Assembly: GCA_022823865.1 (NCBI GenBank)
Contig: JAJEHF010000036.1
Span: 1 to 34,907 of the forward strand
Direction of reading: 5' to 3'
Length of the DNA: 34,907 bases
Source: Bryobacterales bacterium
GTDB taxonomy: Bacteria > Acidobacteriota > Terriglobia > Bryobacterales > UBA6623
Below are positions 25,092-33,278 of this stretch, piece by piece. Below the pieces are notes generated by a model. The model was given only the letters and a program-made list of their open reading frames with translations, made no database searches and was not told the origin of the DNA. Positions within the stretch are counted from its first letter, which is position 1; each line of letters begins with the position of its first letter. The position numbers were made by a program, and so were the translations under genes.

Positions 25092-25511
25092 TCAGAGATC
25101 GAGCTCGGCGACGTGGCGCTCGACCTGTGCTGCGGTCAGCACCCACTCGCCGTCGCGCTGGATATGCTCGGACTCGTCGAGGATCGCAAAGAGCTGCATC
25201 TTGACGATCGCGTAGCGCTCGACAGCGTTCAAGTCGCGGCCCGTGCTCCGCTCCCAGGCTGCGAAGCTCTCGTCGGGAGCGAACACGGCGAGGCGAAAGC
25301 GCGCGGCCCTGTCGGACGAGCACTCAAACACGAACTCGCTGCCGGCGGAGTCCGCGCGCTTGGCGGCCAGATAGCCTTCGTAGGTGTACTGGTAGACATA
25401 GCCGCTATCGGCGGCGTACGCCTTTTCGCGCCGGATCGGCGGCCGGCCGAGGAGCTCCGGCGCGGGTTGCCGACGGCCGCTCCGCAGTCGTTCGAAGAGC
25501 TTGGCTAGCAT
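25092..25511 (-). CDS. Hypothetical protein of 139 residues
   Basis: I do not recognise this protein. It has a basic N-terminus (LFERLRSGRRQ), an aromatic stretch GYVYQYTYEGYLAAKR, then alternating segments that could form a small beta-rich domain (EFVFECSSDRAARFRLAVF), and an acidic helical end. No signal peptide or catalytic motif is visible. It is likely real because it fits tightly between neighbours: 9 nt after the molybdoenzyme gene stop and 26 nt before the DUF885 start, with a coding-like residue composition. It may act with the sulfite-oxidase-like protein, but this is only context. Confidence 0.7.
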   Translation of the reverse strand: MLAKLFERLRSGRRQPAPELLGRPPIRREKAYAADSGYVYQYTYEGYLAAKRADSAGSEFVFECSSDRAARFRLAVFAPDESFAAWERSTGRDLNAVERYAIVKMQLFAILDESEHIQRDGEWVLTAAQVERHVAELDL

Positions 25512-25520
25512 CGCGGGCCG

Positions 25521-26123
25521 CTAGCGAAAGCGCTGCTCGCGGACGGGATCGCCATACATGTGGTAGCCGCGCTCCTCCCAGTACCCGGCCCGGTCTTCCG
25601 CCATGAACTCCAGGCCGCGAATCCACTTCGAACTCTTCCAGGCGTACAAGTGCGGAACGATCATCCGCAATGGCGCGCCGTGCTCCGGAGTCAGCGGCTC
25701 CGGGCTGTGGGTGTCGGCGAGCAGCACGTTCTCGCGGAGCAGGTCCGCGAGGGGGGTGTTGGTGGTGTAGCCCCCGTCGCAGTGCTGGATGACGAAGCGC
25801 GCCCCGGGCTTTGGCATCGCGCGCTCGGCGATGGTGCTCATGGCGACGCCTTCCCAGACGTTGTCGACCTTGCTCCAGGTTGTCACGCAGTGAAAGTCCG
25901 CCTGCACCCGCTTGCGCGGCAGGGCTTGGAATTCCTGCCACGTCAGCTCGAACGGGCGGTCGACCAGGCCGAAGACCTCGAACTTCCAAGTGACGGGATC
26001 GAATTGCGGGACAGTGCCCGCGTGCAGCACGGGCCATTTGAGTGTCAGAGACTGGCCCGGAGGCAGCCTGCCTTCGCTGCGGCGCTCTCGCTCCAAGCGC
26101 TTGCGTTCACTGCTGACGAACAT
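25521..26123 (-). CDS. Sulfite oxidase-like molybdopterin-dependent oxidoreductase
   Basis: The 200-residue protein matches the compact sulfite-oxidase-like family (COG2041 type). It has the cofactor domain with WKFEVFGLVDRPFELTW, the likely Mo-ligand Cys in DFHCVTTWSKVDNVWEGV (about residue 79), HCDGGYTTNTPL, and GAPLRMIVPHLYAWKSSKW near the C-terminus. There is no signal peptide and no C-terminal dimerisation domain, so it looks cytoplasmic and minimal. ATG 26123 is chosen because the family N-terminus starts about there; the frame is open to 26456 but that part is Arg/Gly-rich and unlikely. It is the first gene of the six-gene minus-strand cluster. The substrate and redox partner are unknown. 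Confidence 0.88.
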   Translation of the reverse strand: MFVSSERKRLERERRSEGRLPPGQSLTLKWPVLHAGTVPQFDPVTWKFEVFGLVDRPFELTWQEFQALPRKRVQADFHCVTTWSKVDNVWEGVAMSTIAERAMPKPGARFVIQHCDGGYTTNTPLADLLRENVLLADTHSPEPLTPEHGAPLRMIVPHLYAWKSSKWIRGLEFMAEDRAGYWEERGYHMYGDPVREQRFR

Positions 26124-26179
26124 TGCCGAGTCCCAGAGTACACCAGCGGGGCGGGCGCCAATTGGGCCGGCGCGGCCGG

Positions 26180-27880
26180 CTAGGGCACGACCCCCGTGCC
26201 CTCGCGGACCGTGTGATATGCGCCCGGCGCGACGCCCTCGAGTCGATCGACCGTGCCGCCGGGCCAGCGGATCTCGATCCACTCTGCAGAAGCGGCGCTC
26301 CCCAGGCCGAGGATCTCGCGTCGGTCGTGCGAGGACAGGTAGCTGCCGCCGCTGGTGCGGAAACGGCTGCGCTCGACACCTCCCGCCTGCCACGCAACCA
26401 CGGCTCCGACCCCCTCCGGGTTGCTCTCGGTCGCGATCAGACGCAGGCCGACCCACTGGTTGGCCCGCTCGGTGTCGTTGCGCAGCAGCAGCGGGGCGGC
26501 GCCGTTGTTGGACACCAGCAGGTCTCCGTCTCCGTCGTTGTCGTAGTCCCCCACCGCCAGGCCGCGGGCCGCGTACTCTTCCTTGAAGACGCTCCCGGCG
26601 GTGTCGCTGACGTTCCGAAAGTCCGTGCCTCGATTCTCGAATAGCAGCAGCTCCTGCCTGTAGCTCACCTGCGGCTTGAACAGGACGATCATGTCGTCGG
26701 GATGGCCGTTCGCAAGGATCAAGTCCGGATCGCCATCGTTGTCGAAGTCGAAGAAGCGCAGGCCCCAGCCGCTGTACAGCCGGGTCTCCCTGCGCACTTC
26801 GAGCGAGGCGTCAGCGAAATCGTCGCCCTCGAGGTTCTTGTACAGGCTGAACATCTCCTGGTCGATGTTCGCTACGAACAGGTCCTGCCAGCCGTCGCCG
26901 TCGTAGTCCGCCGCGTCGACCCCCATGCCGGATCGCGCCGTGCCGGCGTCGCTGTAGGCCACTCCCAGCAGCAGGCCCTCTTCGTAGAACGTGCCGTCGC
27001 CTTGGTTGACAAAGAGAAAGTTCTGAATCGTGTCGTTGGCGACGAATAGGTCCAGCGCGCCGTCGCGGTTGATGTCTGTCGCCACGGCGCCGAATGACTT
27101 GCTGCCGACGCCCGCGATGCCCGACTCCTCGCTCACGTCGGCAAACGTGCCGTCCCCGTTGTTGCGGTACAGCAGGCACTGGGTCGGACGGAACGAGCGC
27201 GGTATGCAGTAGTGGCGCCGGCCGGCTTCGTTGTCGCCGCAGTATTTCGCTTCGTCCAAGCTGTAGGAAACGAATCCGGACACGAACAAGTCCAGGTGCG
27301 AGTCGTTGTCGTAGTCGAACCAGACCGCGTCGGTGAACCAGCCGCTCGCAGCGACGCCGGCCTCTTCGGCGACCTCTTCGAAGCTGCCATCGCCTTGGTT
27401 CCGGAACAGCTGGTTGCGGCCGTAGGCGGTCAGGTAGAAGTCCGTGTCACCGTCGGCATCGAAGTCTGCGGCCGACACCCCCATGCCGAACCGCCCGCCC
27501 TGGACGCCGGCGGACTCCGTCACGTCGCTGAACGTCCCGTCGCCGTTGTTGCGGTACAGCGCGTTCGAAAGTTCCCGGTCCGGCTCGAAAAAATCGGACG
27601 GCCCGCTGTTGACCAAGTAGATGTCCATCCAGCCGTCCCCGTCGAAGTCGAAGAAGGCACTGCCAGCGCCAACGGTCTCTGGCAGGTGGCGGGCGTCTGA
27701 CATCCCGTTGACATGCGACCATTGGATGCCGCTGCTGGCCGGCGGAACGGATTCGAATTGGATGGAGGTGCCGGCGTCTGCATGTCCTGGCTGCGCTGCC
27801 GCGGGCACTGCCGCCAGCGAGGCCCAGGCTGTCAGCGCCGCGCCGGCCGCGATGCGGCTCATGAGCAGATTGAGATTCAT
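26180..27880 (-). CDS. CRTAC1 family protein (FG-GAP/VCBS propeller plus ASPIC/UnbV domain)
   Basis: The 566-residue protein has a signal peptide ([16 protein letters not shown]) and seven calcium-binding-like repeats of the type [28 protein letters not shown] and [14 protein letters not shown], matching a seven-bladed beta-propeller, with [19 protein letters not shown] connectors. A C-terminal ASPIC/UnbV domain follows ([34 protein letters not shown]). It is probably periplasmic or extracellular. Its ATG overlaps the TPR gene stop as ATGA, so the two are translationally coupled; an internal ATG at 27862 is an alternative start. Molecular function is unknown for this family; binding or adhesion is plausible. 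Confidence 0.9.
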   Translation of the reverse strand: MNLNLLMSRIAAGAALTAWASLAAVPAAAQPGHADAGTSIQFESVPPASSGIQWSHVNGMSDARHLPETVGAGSAFFDFDGDGWMDIYLVNSGPSDFFEPDRELSNALYRNNGDGTFSDVTESAGVQGGRFGMGVSAADFDADGDTDFYLTAYGRNQLFRNQGDGSFEEVAEEAGVAASGWFTDAVWFDYDNDSHLDLFVSGFVSYSLDEAKYCGDNEAGRRHYCIPRSFRPTQCLLYRNNGDGTFADVSEESGIAGVGSKSFGAVATDINRDGALDLFVANDTIQNFLFVNQGDGTFYEEGLLLGVAYSDAGTARSGMGVDAADYDGDGWQDLFVANIDQEMFSLYKNLEGDDFADASLEVRRETRLYSGWGLRFFDFDNDGDPDLILANGHPDDMIVLFKPQVSYRQELLLFENRGTDFRNVSDTAGSVFKEEYAARGLAVGDYDNDGDGDLLVSNNGAAPLLLRNDTERANQWVGLRLIATESNPEGVGAVVAWQAGGVERSRFRTSGGSYLSSHDRREILGLGSAASAEWIEIRWPGGTVDRLEGVAPGAYHTVREGTGVVP

Positions 27881-29154
27881 GGTCTTGGCGCTGGCTGGCG
27901 ATCGGAAGCTGGCGCGCCCCTCTGGGGCATCGACAGCACGGCGCCGTCGTAGAGCTGGTCGACACCCCGCAAGTCGCGTTCTTGCTGGCGCGCGTTGAGT
28001 CGCTTGATGATCTCTTGCTGGCGGCGGAACTCGTCCCGACGCTTGAGCTTCGCGTAGGCCCGGGCCAGCATCACGTGCGCCGGCGTGAAGTCCGGCTGCG
28101 CTTCCACGACACGGCGCAGCAGCGTCTCGGCCTCCCTCCAAGCCCCCTGGGCGCTATGCGCCTGGGCGAGCAGGTACTGCACGCCGGCATCGGACTCGTT
28201 CAGGGCGTAGGCCTGCTCTAGCAATTCCAGCGCCCGCACCTGCTCGCCGTCCTGCTGGAGCAGCCACCCAAGAAAGGCGTTTGCGTTGAAATCGCTGGGA
28301 TTGGCGGCGAGTTCGGCGCGGAACTCCGCCTCCGCCCCCTCCCTGCGCCCGGCATACAGCAGGGCGACGCCAATCTGCGAGCGCAGCATCGGAAGGTCGC
28401 TGTTGCCCGAGCGTGCCCGCTGCAACAGTGCCAGCGCCTCTTGGGACTGCTTCTTGGCGAGTTGCAACGACCCCTTGATCAGCAAGGCTTCGGGCGTCTC
28501 GTCGTCGCGCAGGCGCTCGCTGATAAGCGTTTCGGCAAGCTCGGCTCGCCCGGCCCTGATATAGGCCGATCCCAAGGTGTAGGCCGCCCGGCGGTTGTTG
28601 GGATCGGCTGCCACGACGCGTTCGAGCGCTCGGGTCCCGCCCCCGAGATCGCCCAGTTTGAGCAGCGACAGGCCGTACAGGTGCAAGGCCTGTCCGTTGC
28701 CCGGCTGCCTGTCCAATACCCATGCCAGCACGTCCCGGGCGTCTGCGTGACGCTCGGTCTGGAAGTACGCCAAGCCCAGGAAGTAGGCGACGCCCGCGTG
28801 CTCGGGAAGAGCCGTTCGCGCGCGCTGCAGGCCGGGCAGCGCTTGCGCCGGGCGTCCGCTTTGCAGGTAGGCAACCGACAGGTTGGACAGCGCGTCAATG
28901 CGGTCGGGAGCCAGTTCCACAGCCAGACGAAACTCTGCGATTGCTCGCTCCAAGTCGCCCTGCTGCTGCAGGCGCACGCCGTTCGCGAGCGCTTCGTCCG
29001 CGGTTTGGGCCGCGGAACTGCCGCACATGGCGGCCGCGCACAAAACAGGCGCGAAGCGACGTAGCCAGGCGATCACGGCACGGATGTCCAAGCAGCGGGC
29101 GATGGCGGAGCCGCGCGACAGCTCCGAGCCAGTCCGGTGCCGGGCCGTGGGCAT
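27877..29154 (-). CDS. Secreted TPR protein coupled to a CRTAC1 protein
   Basis: The protein of about 425 residues has a hydrophobic signal ([17 protein letters not shown]) and about ten TPR units, for example [40 protein letters not shown] and [20 protein letters not shown], with a short Pro-rich tail. The start is uncertain: ATG 29154 is the first ATG, TTG 29163 is just upstream, and GTG 29076 would give a more standard short signal peptide ([15 protein letters not shown]). It is divergent from the second CRTAC1 gene and coupled by ATGA to the first. TPR/CRTAC1 pairing suggests a scaffold and a secreted propeller acting together (inference). Confidence 0.86.
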   Translation of the reverse strand: MPTARHRTGSELSRGSAIARCLDIRAVIAWLRRFAPVLCAAAMCGSSAAQTADEALANGVRLQQQGDLERAIAEFRLAVELAPDRIDALSNLSVAYLQSGRPAQALPGLQRARTALPEHAGVAYFLGLAYFQTERHADARDVLAWVLDRQPGNGQALHLYGLSLLKLGDLGGGTRALERVVAADPNNRRAAYTLGSAYIRAGRAELAETLISERLRDDETPEALLIKGSLQLAKKQSQEALALLQRARSGNSDLPMLRSQIGVALLYAGRREGAEAEFRAELAANPSDFNANAFLGWLLQQDGEQVRALELLEQAYALNESDAGVQYLLAQAHSAQGAWREAETLLRRVVEAQPDFTPAHVMLARAYAKLKRRDEFRRQQEIIKRLNARQQERDLRGVDQLYDGAVLSMPQRGAPASDRQPAPRP

Positions 29155-29258
29155 ATCGAGCAATCAACGCCCGGCACCGCGCAGACGGCGTCGGTGCGAC
29201 CCTGTCCGGAAAGCCCGCGTGCCACAGCCTCCCTCAAGCTCTGCCCGCATGCCATTGT

Positions 29259-29270
29259 TACATTGTGGGC
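29259..29270 (+). promoter_or_regulatory. -10-like hexamer and leaderless start of the second CRTAC1 gene
   Basis: TACATT (29259-29264) lies six bases before ATG 29271, and no Shine-Dalgarno is present. That spacing would put the transcription start at or next to the ATG. No -35 match was found. Confidence 0.4.
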
Positions 29271-31019
29271 ATGGCGGGTAGCTTGTCGCGGCGGCAATTG
29301 CTGGCGCTAGCGCCCCTTGCGACCCGGCCGCTGCGGGCGCAAGGGGTTGCGTCTAGGGGCGTGCGAGCCCAGCCGCGCGCCGAGGCTTCGGGCCTGCCGT
29401 TTCACGCCCGCTTCACCGACGTGGCCAAGGACGCGGGCTTGATCCAGCCGACCGTCTACGGCTCGCCCGACAACCCCCGCTACATCCTCGAGACGATCGG
29501 CTGCGGCGCTGCCTTCATTGACTATGACAACGATGGCTGGCTCGACATCTTCGTCTTGAACGGACGGACTCTGGACGCGGTCCCCGAGGGCGCGACCAAC
29601 CGGCTGTACCGCAACAACCGCGACGGCACGTTCACGGACGTTACCGAAGAGGCCGGGCTGGTCAGGCATGGGTGGGCGTGCGGCGTTTGCGTGGGCGACT
29701 ACAACAACAGCGGGTACGACGACCTGTTCGTCACCTACTGGGGGCAGAACGTCCTGTATCGCAACAATGCCGACGGCACCTTCACGGACGTGACCGAGGA
29801 AGCCGGCCTGTCCCGCCCGGAAGTTCGCTGGGGCTCGGGCTGCACGTTTCTCGACTACAACCGCAGCGGGGACTTGGACCTGTTCGTCGCCAACTACCTG
29901 GAGTTCGACTTCGAGACGGTGCCGCTGCCCGGCGAGTCGTCGGTCTGCGTCTGGAAGGGCGTGCCTGTCGTCTGCGGCCCCCGCGGCTTGCGGCGCGGGC
30001 ACAACCTGCTCTACCGCAACAACGGCGATGGCACCTTCACCGACGTCAGCGTCGCTTCCGGCATCGCGTCCGCCACCGAGAGCTATGCGCTGAGCGCCGT
30101 GGCCGCCGATTTCGACAACGACGGCTGGCAGGACATATTCGTCGCGGGCGATTCCAGCCCGAGCCTGTTCTACCGCAACAATGGCGACGGCACCTTTAGC
30201 GAAGAGGCGCTTGAGCGCGGCTGCGCCGTCAGCGAGGACGGAGCCGAGCAGGCCGGCATGGGCGTGGCAGTCGGCGACTACGACTGCAGCGGCAGCCTGG
30301 ACTTGTTCAAGACGCACTTCTCCGATGACACACACGTGCTGTACCGCAACGACGGGGAAGGGTACTTCGACGACATGACCCTGCGCTCGGGGATCGGGGT
30401 CGAGACCCGCTACGTGGGCTGGGGGGCGGGCCTGGCGGACTTGGACAACAGCGGCCTGCCGGACATCTTCTTCGTGACCGGCAGCGTTTACCCGCAAGTC
30501 GCCCGCGAGCACGAGCGGTATCCGGCGGCGACGCCGCGGGTGCTGTTCCGCAATCTCGGCGACGGACGCTTCGAACAGCTCTTCGAGGAGGCGGGCGGCG
30601 CCCTTGCCGAGGCGCGGTCCAGCCGCGGCTGCGCTTTCGGAGATTTCGACAACGATGGCGATGTGGACATCCTGATCGTCAACCTCAACCAGCCCCCCAG
30701 CCTGCTGCGCAACGACCTCGCGGGCCGCGCCAATTGGCTCAAGGTCAAGCTGACCGGCGTCGATTCCAATCGCAGCGCGATCGGAGCGACCGTGATCGCC
30801 AGCTACGGCGGCCGGCGGCAGGCCCAGGCGGTGCTGAGCCAGTCCAGCTTTCACTCGGCGAACGACAGCCGGCTGCATTTCGGACTGGGAGAGGCCGCGT
30901 CCGCCGATCTCGAGGTGCGCTGGCCGACCGGCAAGACCGAGGCCTACCCGGGCGTGAAAGCTAACGCCTTGATACGCATTGAAGAGGGAACCGGAATCGT
31001 TGGGCGCGAGCAGTGGTGA
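29271..31019 (+). CDS. Tat-exported CRTAC1 family protein (seven-bladed propeller plus ASPIC/UnbV)
   Basis: The 582-residue protein starts with a twin-arginine signal (SRRQLLALAPLATRPLRAQG). It then has seven DxDxDG-like repeats ([84 protein letters not shown]), which fit a calcium-binding seven-bladed propeller. The ASPIC/UnbV end (WLKVKLTGVDSNRSAIGATV, LHFGLGEAASADLEVRWPTG) follows. ATG 29271 is chosen because the Tat signal begins there; the frame runs upstream to 28722 through sequence antisense to the TPR gene. Export through Tat suggests folding, perhaps with metal, in the cytoplasm. It is a paralogue of the protein at 26180-27880. Function unknown. Confidence 0.9.
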   Translation: MAGSLSRRQLLALAPLATRPLRAQGVASRGVRAQPRAEASGLPFHARFTDVAKDAGLIQPTVYGSPDNPRYILETIGCGAAFIDYDNDGWLDIFVLNGRTLDAVPEGATNRLYRNNRDGTFTDVTEEAGLVRHGWACGVCVGDYNNSGYDDLFVTYWGQNVLYRNNADGTFTDVTEEAGLSRPEVRWGSGCTFLDYNRSGDLDLFVANYLEFDFETVPLPGESSVCVWKGVPVVCGPRGLRRGHNLLYRNNGDGTFTDVSVASGIASATESYALSAVAADFDNDGWQDIFVAGDSSPSLFYRNNGDGTFSEEALERGCAVSEDGAEQAGMGVAVGDYDCSGSLDLFKTHFSDDTHVLYRNDGEGYFDDMTLRSGIGVETRYVGWGAGLADLDNSGLPDIFFVTGSVYPQVAREHERYPAATPRVLFRNLGDGRFEQLFEEAGGALAEARSSRGCAFGDFDNDGDVDILIVNLNQPPSLLRNDLAGRANWLKVKLTGVDSNRSAIGATVIASYGGRRQAQAVLSQSSFHSANDSRLHFGLGEAASADLEVRWPTGKTEAYPGVKANALIRIEEGTGIVGREQW

Positions 31020-31077
31020 GGGCTTTCGCTCCAGCGCGCTTGGCATGCCCTCCCGCCTGGAATCACCCTCGTGCTGG

Positions 31078-31083
31078 TAAGCT
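31078..31083 (+). promoter_or_regulatory. -10-like TAAGCT before the cyclase gene
   Basis: TAAGCT lies nine bases upstream of ATG 31093 with no Shine-Dalgarno. The same hexamer is found six bases before the PQQ-propeller GTG at 32113. It may be a shared promoter element for short-leader transcripts. Confidence 0.3.
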
Positions 31084-31092
31084 GTTGGCGTC

Positions 31093-32058
31093 ATGAAGAA
31101 GATCCTATTGACGACCCTTGTGCTCTCGCTCGCCTGCGCCTACGGCCAGCCGACCGCGACCAAGGCGGACGTGGACGGCTGGATGGAATCGCTTTCTAAC
31201 TGGGGGCGCTGGGGTGAAGATGACCAGCGCGGGACCGTCAACCTGATCACTCCCGAGACCCGCTTGGCCGCCGCCAAGCTGGTGACGAAAGGCGTCTCGG
31301 TGTCGCTGGCGCGCGACGTCGAGAAAGACAGCGCGGTCGACAATCCGCGGCCCTTCTTGCACAAGATGCTGAACGTCGGCCTGAACAATCCGGGCCAGTT
31401 CGTTTCCGACAACTACCAAGTCAGCTATCACGGCTATGCGCATACGCACATGGACTCGCTCTGCCACATGGCCTTTAACGGCAAGATGTACAACGGCTTC
31501 CCGCAGGCCGAGGTCGTGGCCGAGGGTGCACCGAAGCTGGCCGTGACGAATTTCAAGGAGGGCATCTTCGCGCGGGCCGTGCTGATGGACATTCCGCGAC
31601 TGAAGGGCGTGGACTGGCTCGAGCCCGGCACGCCGATCTACCCGGCGGATCTGGACGCGTGGGAGAAACAGTCCGGAGCGAAGGTGCAGAGCGGGGACAT
31701 CGTGCTGATTCGGACCGGCCGCTGGGCCAAGCGGGATGCCGAGGGGCCGTGGGATGTTTCGAAGAAATCGGCCGGCCTGCACGCCTCGAGCGCGAAGTGG
31801 CTCAAGGACCGGGACGCCGCGATTCTCGGCAGCGATGCCGCTAGCGACGTAGCGCCGTCGCTGGTCGACGGCGTCAACCAGCCGATCCATCAGTTGGTCA
31901 TCATCGCCATGGGCATGCCGATCTTCGACAACCTCGATCTCGAGGCCGTGGCGGCGGAGGCGGCGCGGCAGAACCGTTGGGAGTTCCTCGTGACCGCCGC
32001 GCCGATGGCGGTGGGAGGCGGCACGGGAAGTCCCTTCAATCCAATCGCGACCTTCTGA
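31093..32058 (+). CDS. Cyclase family protein (metal-dependent hydrolase, kynurenine formamidase-like)
   Basis: The 321-residue protein has a signal peptide (ILLTTLVLSLACAYG) and the cyclase-family fold. The metal site motif HxGTHxDxxxH appears in the variant form HGYAHTHMDSLCH (about residues 115-127), keeping the His-Asp-His ligands. Other family regions are DQRGTVNLITPET and GDIVLIRTGRW. Relatives hydrolyse N-formylkynurenine or cyclic amides and esters; this secreted version has no assigned substrate. It follows the CRTAC1 gene by 73 bases on the same strand. Confidence 0.88.
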   Translation: MKKILLTTLVLSLACAYGQPTATKADVDGWMESLSNWGRWGEDDQRGTVNLITPETRLAAAKLVTKGVSVSLARDVEKDSAVDNPRPFLHKMLNVGLNNPGQFVSDNYQVSYHGYAHTHMDSLCHMAFNGKMYNGFPQAEVVAEGAPKLAVTNFKEGIFARAVLMDIPRLKGVDWLEPGTPIYPADLDAWEKQSGAKVQSGDIVLIRTGRWAKRDAEGPWDVSKKSAGLHASSAKWLKDRDAAILGSDAASDVAPSLVDGVNQPIHQLVIIAMGMPIFDNLDLEAVAAEAARQNRWEFLVTAAPMAVGGGTGSPFNPIATF

Positions 32059-32100
32059 GCGCCGCCCCGCCGATCGCGCGGCCGGACAGCCAGCCTTGCA

Positions 32101-32112
32101 TAAGCTAAAGGA
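32101..32112 (+). promoter_or_regulatory. -10-like TAAGCT and start context of the PQQ-propeller gene
   Basis: TAAGCT (32101-32106) is followed by AAAGGA and then GTG 32113. The AAGGA would touch the start codon and is too close for a normal ribosome site, so a leaderless start is more likely than Shine-Dalgarno initiation. Confidence 0.35.
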
Positions 32113-33240
32113 GTGCTGAAGCGATTTCTGTCCGCACCCGGCAGGCCTTGGACAGCTTGGCTTGCGGCTGCCGCTCTCGCAGCGCCGCTCTCGCTTGCGT
32201 CCGACTGGCCGCTGTTTCTCGGCAATAGCGCGCGCAATGCGATCGCGGAGTCGGCCTACGATCCCCCGCTTGATGTGGCGTGGGCCTACGATGCCCCGGG
32301 CGGCGTCGACTCCACAGCCATCATCGTTGACGGCACCGTCTACTTCGGCGAGATGGACGGGCGCTTCCATTCGGTGGACCTAGAGAGCGGAGAGGCCAAC
32401 TGGGTCTACCAGGCGAATCTGGGCGTGCCGGCTTCCGGCTGCGTCGCCCGGGGTATGGTCTTCTTCGGGGACGAGGAAGGCTATTTCCACGCCGTTAGCG
32501 TGGAGACCGGGGAATCGGTCTGGGTCTACCAGACGTTCGCCGAGATCCTGTCCTCGCCGCACTGCAGCGACGAAGCCGTGCTGGTGGCCTCCTATGACAC
32601 GCACCTGTATGCGTTTGAACCGCAGTCCGGCGAGTTGCTCTGGAAGTACCAGACGGAGGATCGGGTCAATTCGAGCCCGGCCGTGGTGGACGGCAAGACC
32701 TTCATCACCGGTTGCGACGGCAAGTTCCGCATCATCGACATCCAGACCGGCGAAGAGGACGCATGGGTCGACATGCAAGACTACGTCGCGGCCTCTCCCG
32801 CGGTTGTGGGCGGATCGGCCTATGTCGGCACGTTCGGCTACCAGGTGCTGAAAATTGACTGGAGCGGAAGGCGGATCGCATGGCGCTACGACCACCCCGA
32901 CACCGATTACGAGTTCTTTGCGTCGCCGGTGGTCCGCGACGGCCTGGTAGTGATCGGCGGCCGGGACAAGCGCGTCCATGCGATCGACGAGCAAACCGGC
33001 GAGTTGCGCTGGGATTTCGAGACGCGTTCGCGGGTGGACTCCTCGCCGTTGCTCGCCGGCGACGTCATCTGGGTGGGCTCGATGGATGGCCACCTGTATG
33101 CGCTTGGCCACCAAGACGGGAAGTTGCTGTGGAAGTTCGCGATCGGAGGTCGCATCGTCGCCTCTCCGGCGATCGCCGATGGACGCCTGGTGATCGGATC
33201 CCGCAGCGGCGAGGTGTATTGCTTCAAGCGAGCCGGTTAG
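32113..33240 (+). CDS. Secreted PQQ-binding-like beta-propeller protein
   Basis: The 375-residue protein has a signal peptide (TAWLAAAALAAPLSLAS) and repeated blades of the PQQ/BamB type, for example RFHSVDLESGEANWVYQANL, YFHAVSVETGESVWVYQTF, HLYAFEPQSGELLWKYQTED and RVHAIDEQTGELRWDFETR. It has about eight blades and no dehydrogenase signature, so a scaffold or ligand-binding propeller is more likely than an enzyme. It is probably periplasmic. It lies 54 bases after the cyclase gene and 38 before the sulfatase gene. BamB is an alternative reading, but the context gives no support. Confidence 0.86.
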   Translation: MLKRFLSAPGRPWTAWLAAAALAAPLSLASDWPLFLGNSARNAIAESAYDPPLDVAWAYDAPGGVDSTAIIVDGTVYFGEMDGRFHSVDLESGEANWVYQANLGVPASGCVARGMVFFGDEEGYFHAVSVETGESVWVYQTFAEILSSPHCSDEAVLVASYDTHLYAFEPQSGELLWKYQTEDRVNSSPAVVDGKTFITGCDGKFRIIDIQTGEEDAWVDMQDYVAASPAVVGGSAYVGTFGYQVLKIDWSGRRIAWRYDHPDTDYEFFASPVVRDGLVVIGGRDKRVHAIDEQTGELRWDFETRSRVDSSPLLAGDVIWVGSMDGHLYALGHQDGKLLWKFAIGGRIVASPAIADGRLVIGSRSGEVYCFKRAG

Positions 33241-33264
33241 GGCGCCCTCCCGCCGGCCCGCTGC

Positions 33265-33278
33265 TATAGTGGGCTGCC
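33265..33278 (+). promoter_or_regulatory. -10-like TATAGT before the sulfatase gene
   Basis: TATAGT (33265-33270) lies eight bases before GTG 33279, with no clear Shine-Dalgarno. It fits the short-leader pattern seen at neighbouring genes. Confidence 0.35.

Noticed and set aside
25066..25323. N-terminal extension of the DUF885 protein by 86 residues
   Set aside because: The stretch is Arg-rich, overlaps the 139-residue gene, and a lipoprotein signal begins exactly at ATG 25065.
27881..28141. N-terminal extension of the first CRTAC1 protein
   Set aside because: It overlaps the TPR gene in another frame; the coupled ATGA start and signal peptide at 27880 are better.
28722..29270. N-terminal extension of the second CRTAC1 protein by 183 residues
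   Set aside because: It overlaps the TPR gene antisense and lacks protein-like composition; the twin-arginine signal starts at ATG 29271.
29307..31094. A 595-codon minus-strand open frame opposite the Tat-exported CRTAC1 gene
   Set aside because: Its composition mirrors the repeated DxDxDG codons of the real gene; no independent domain or start signal.
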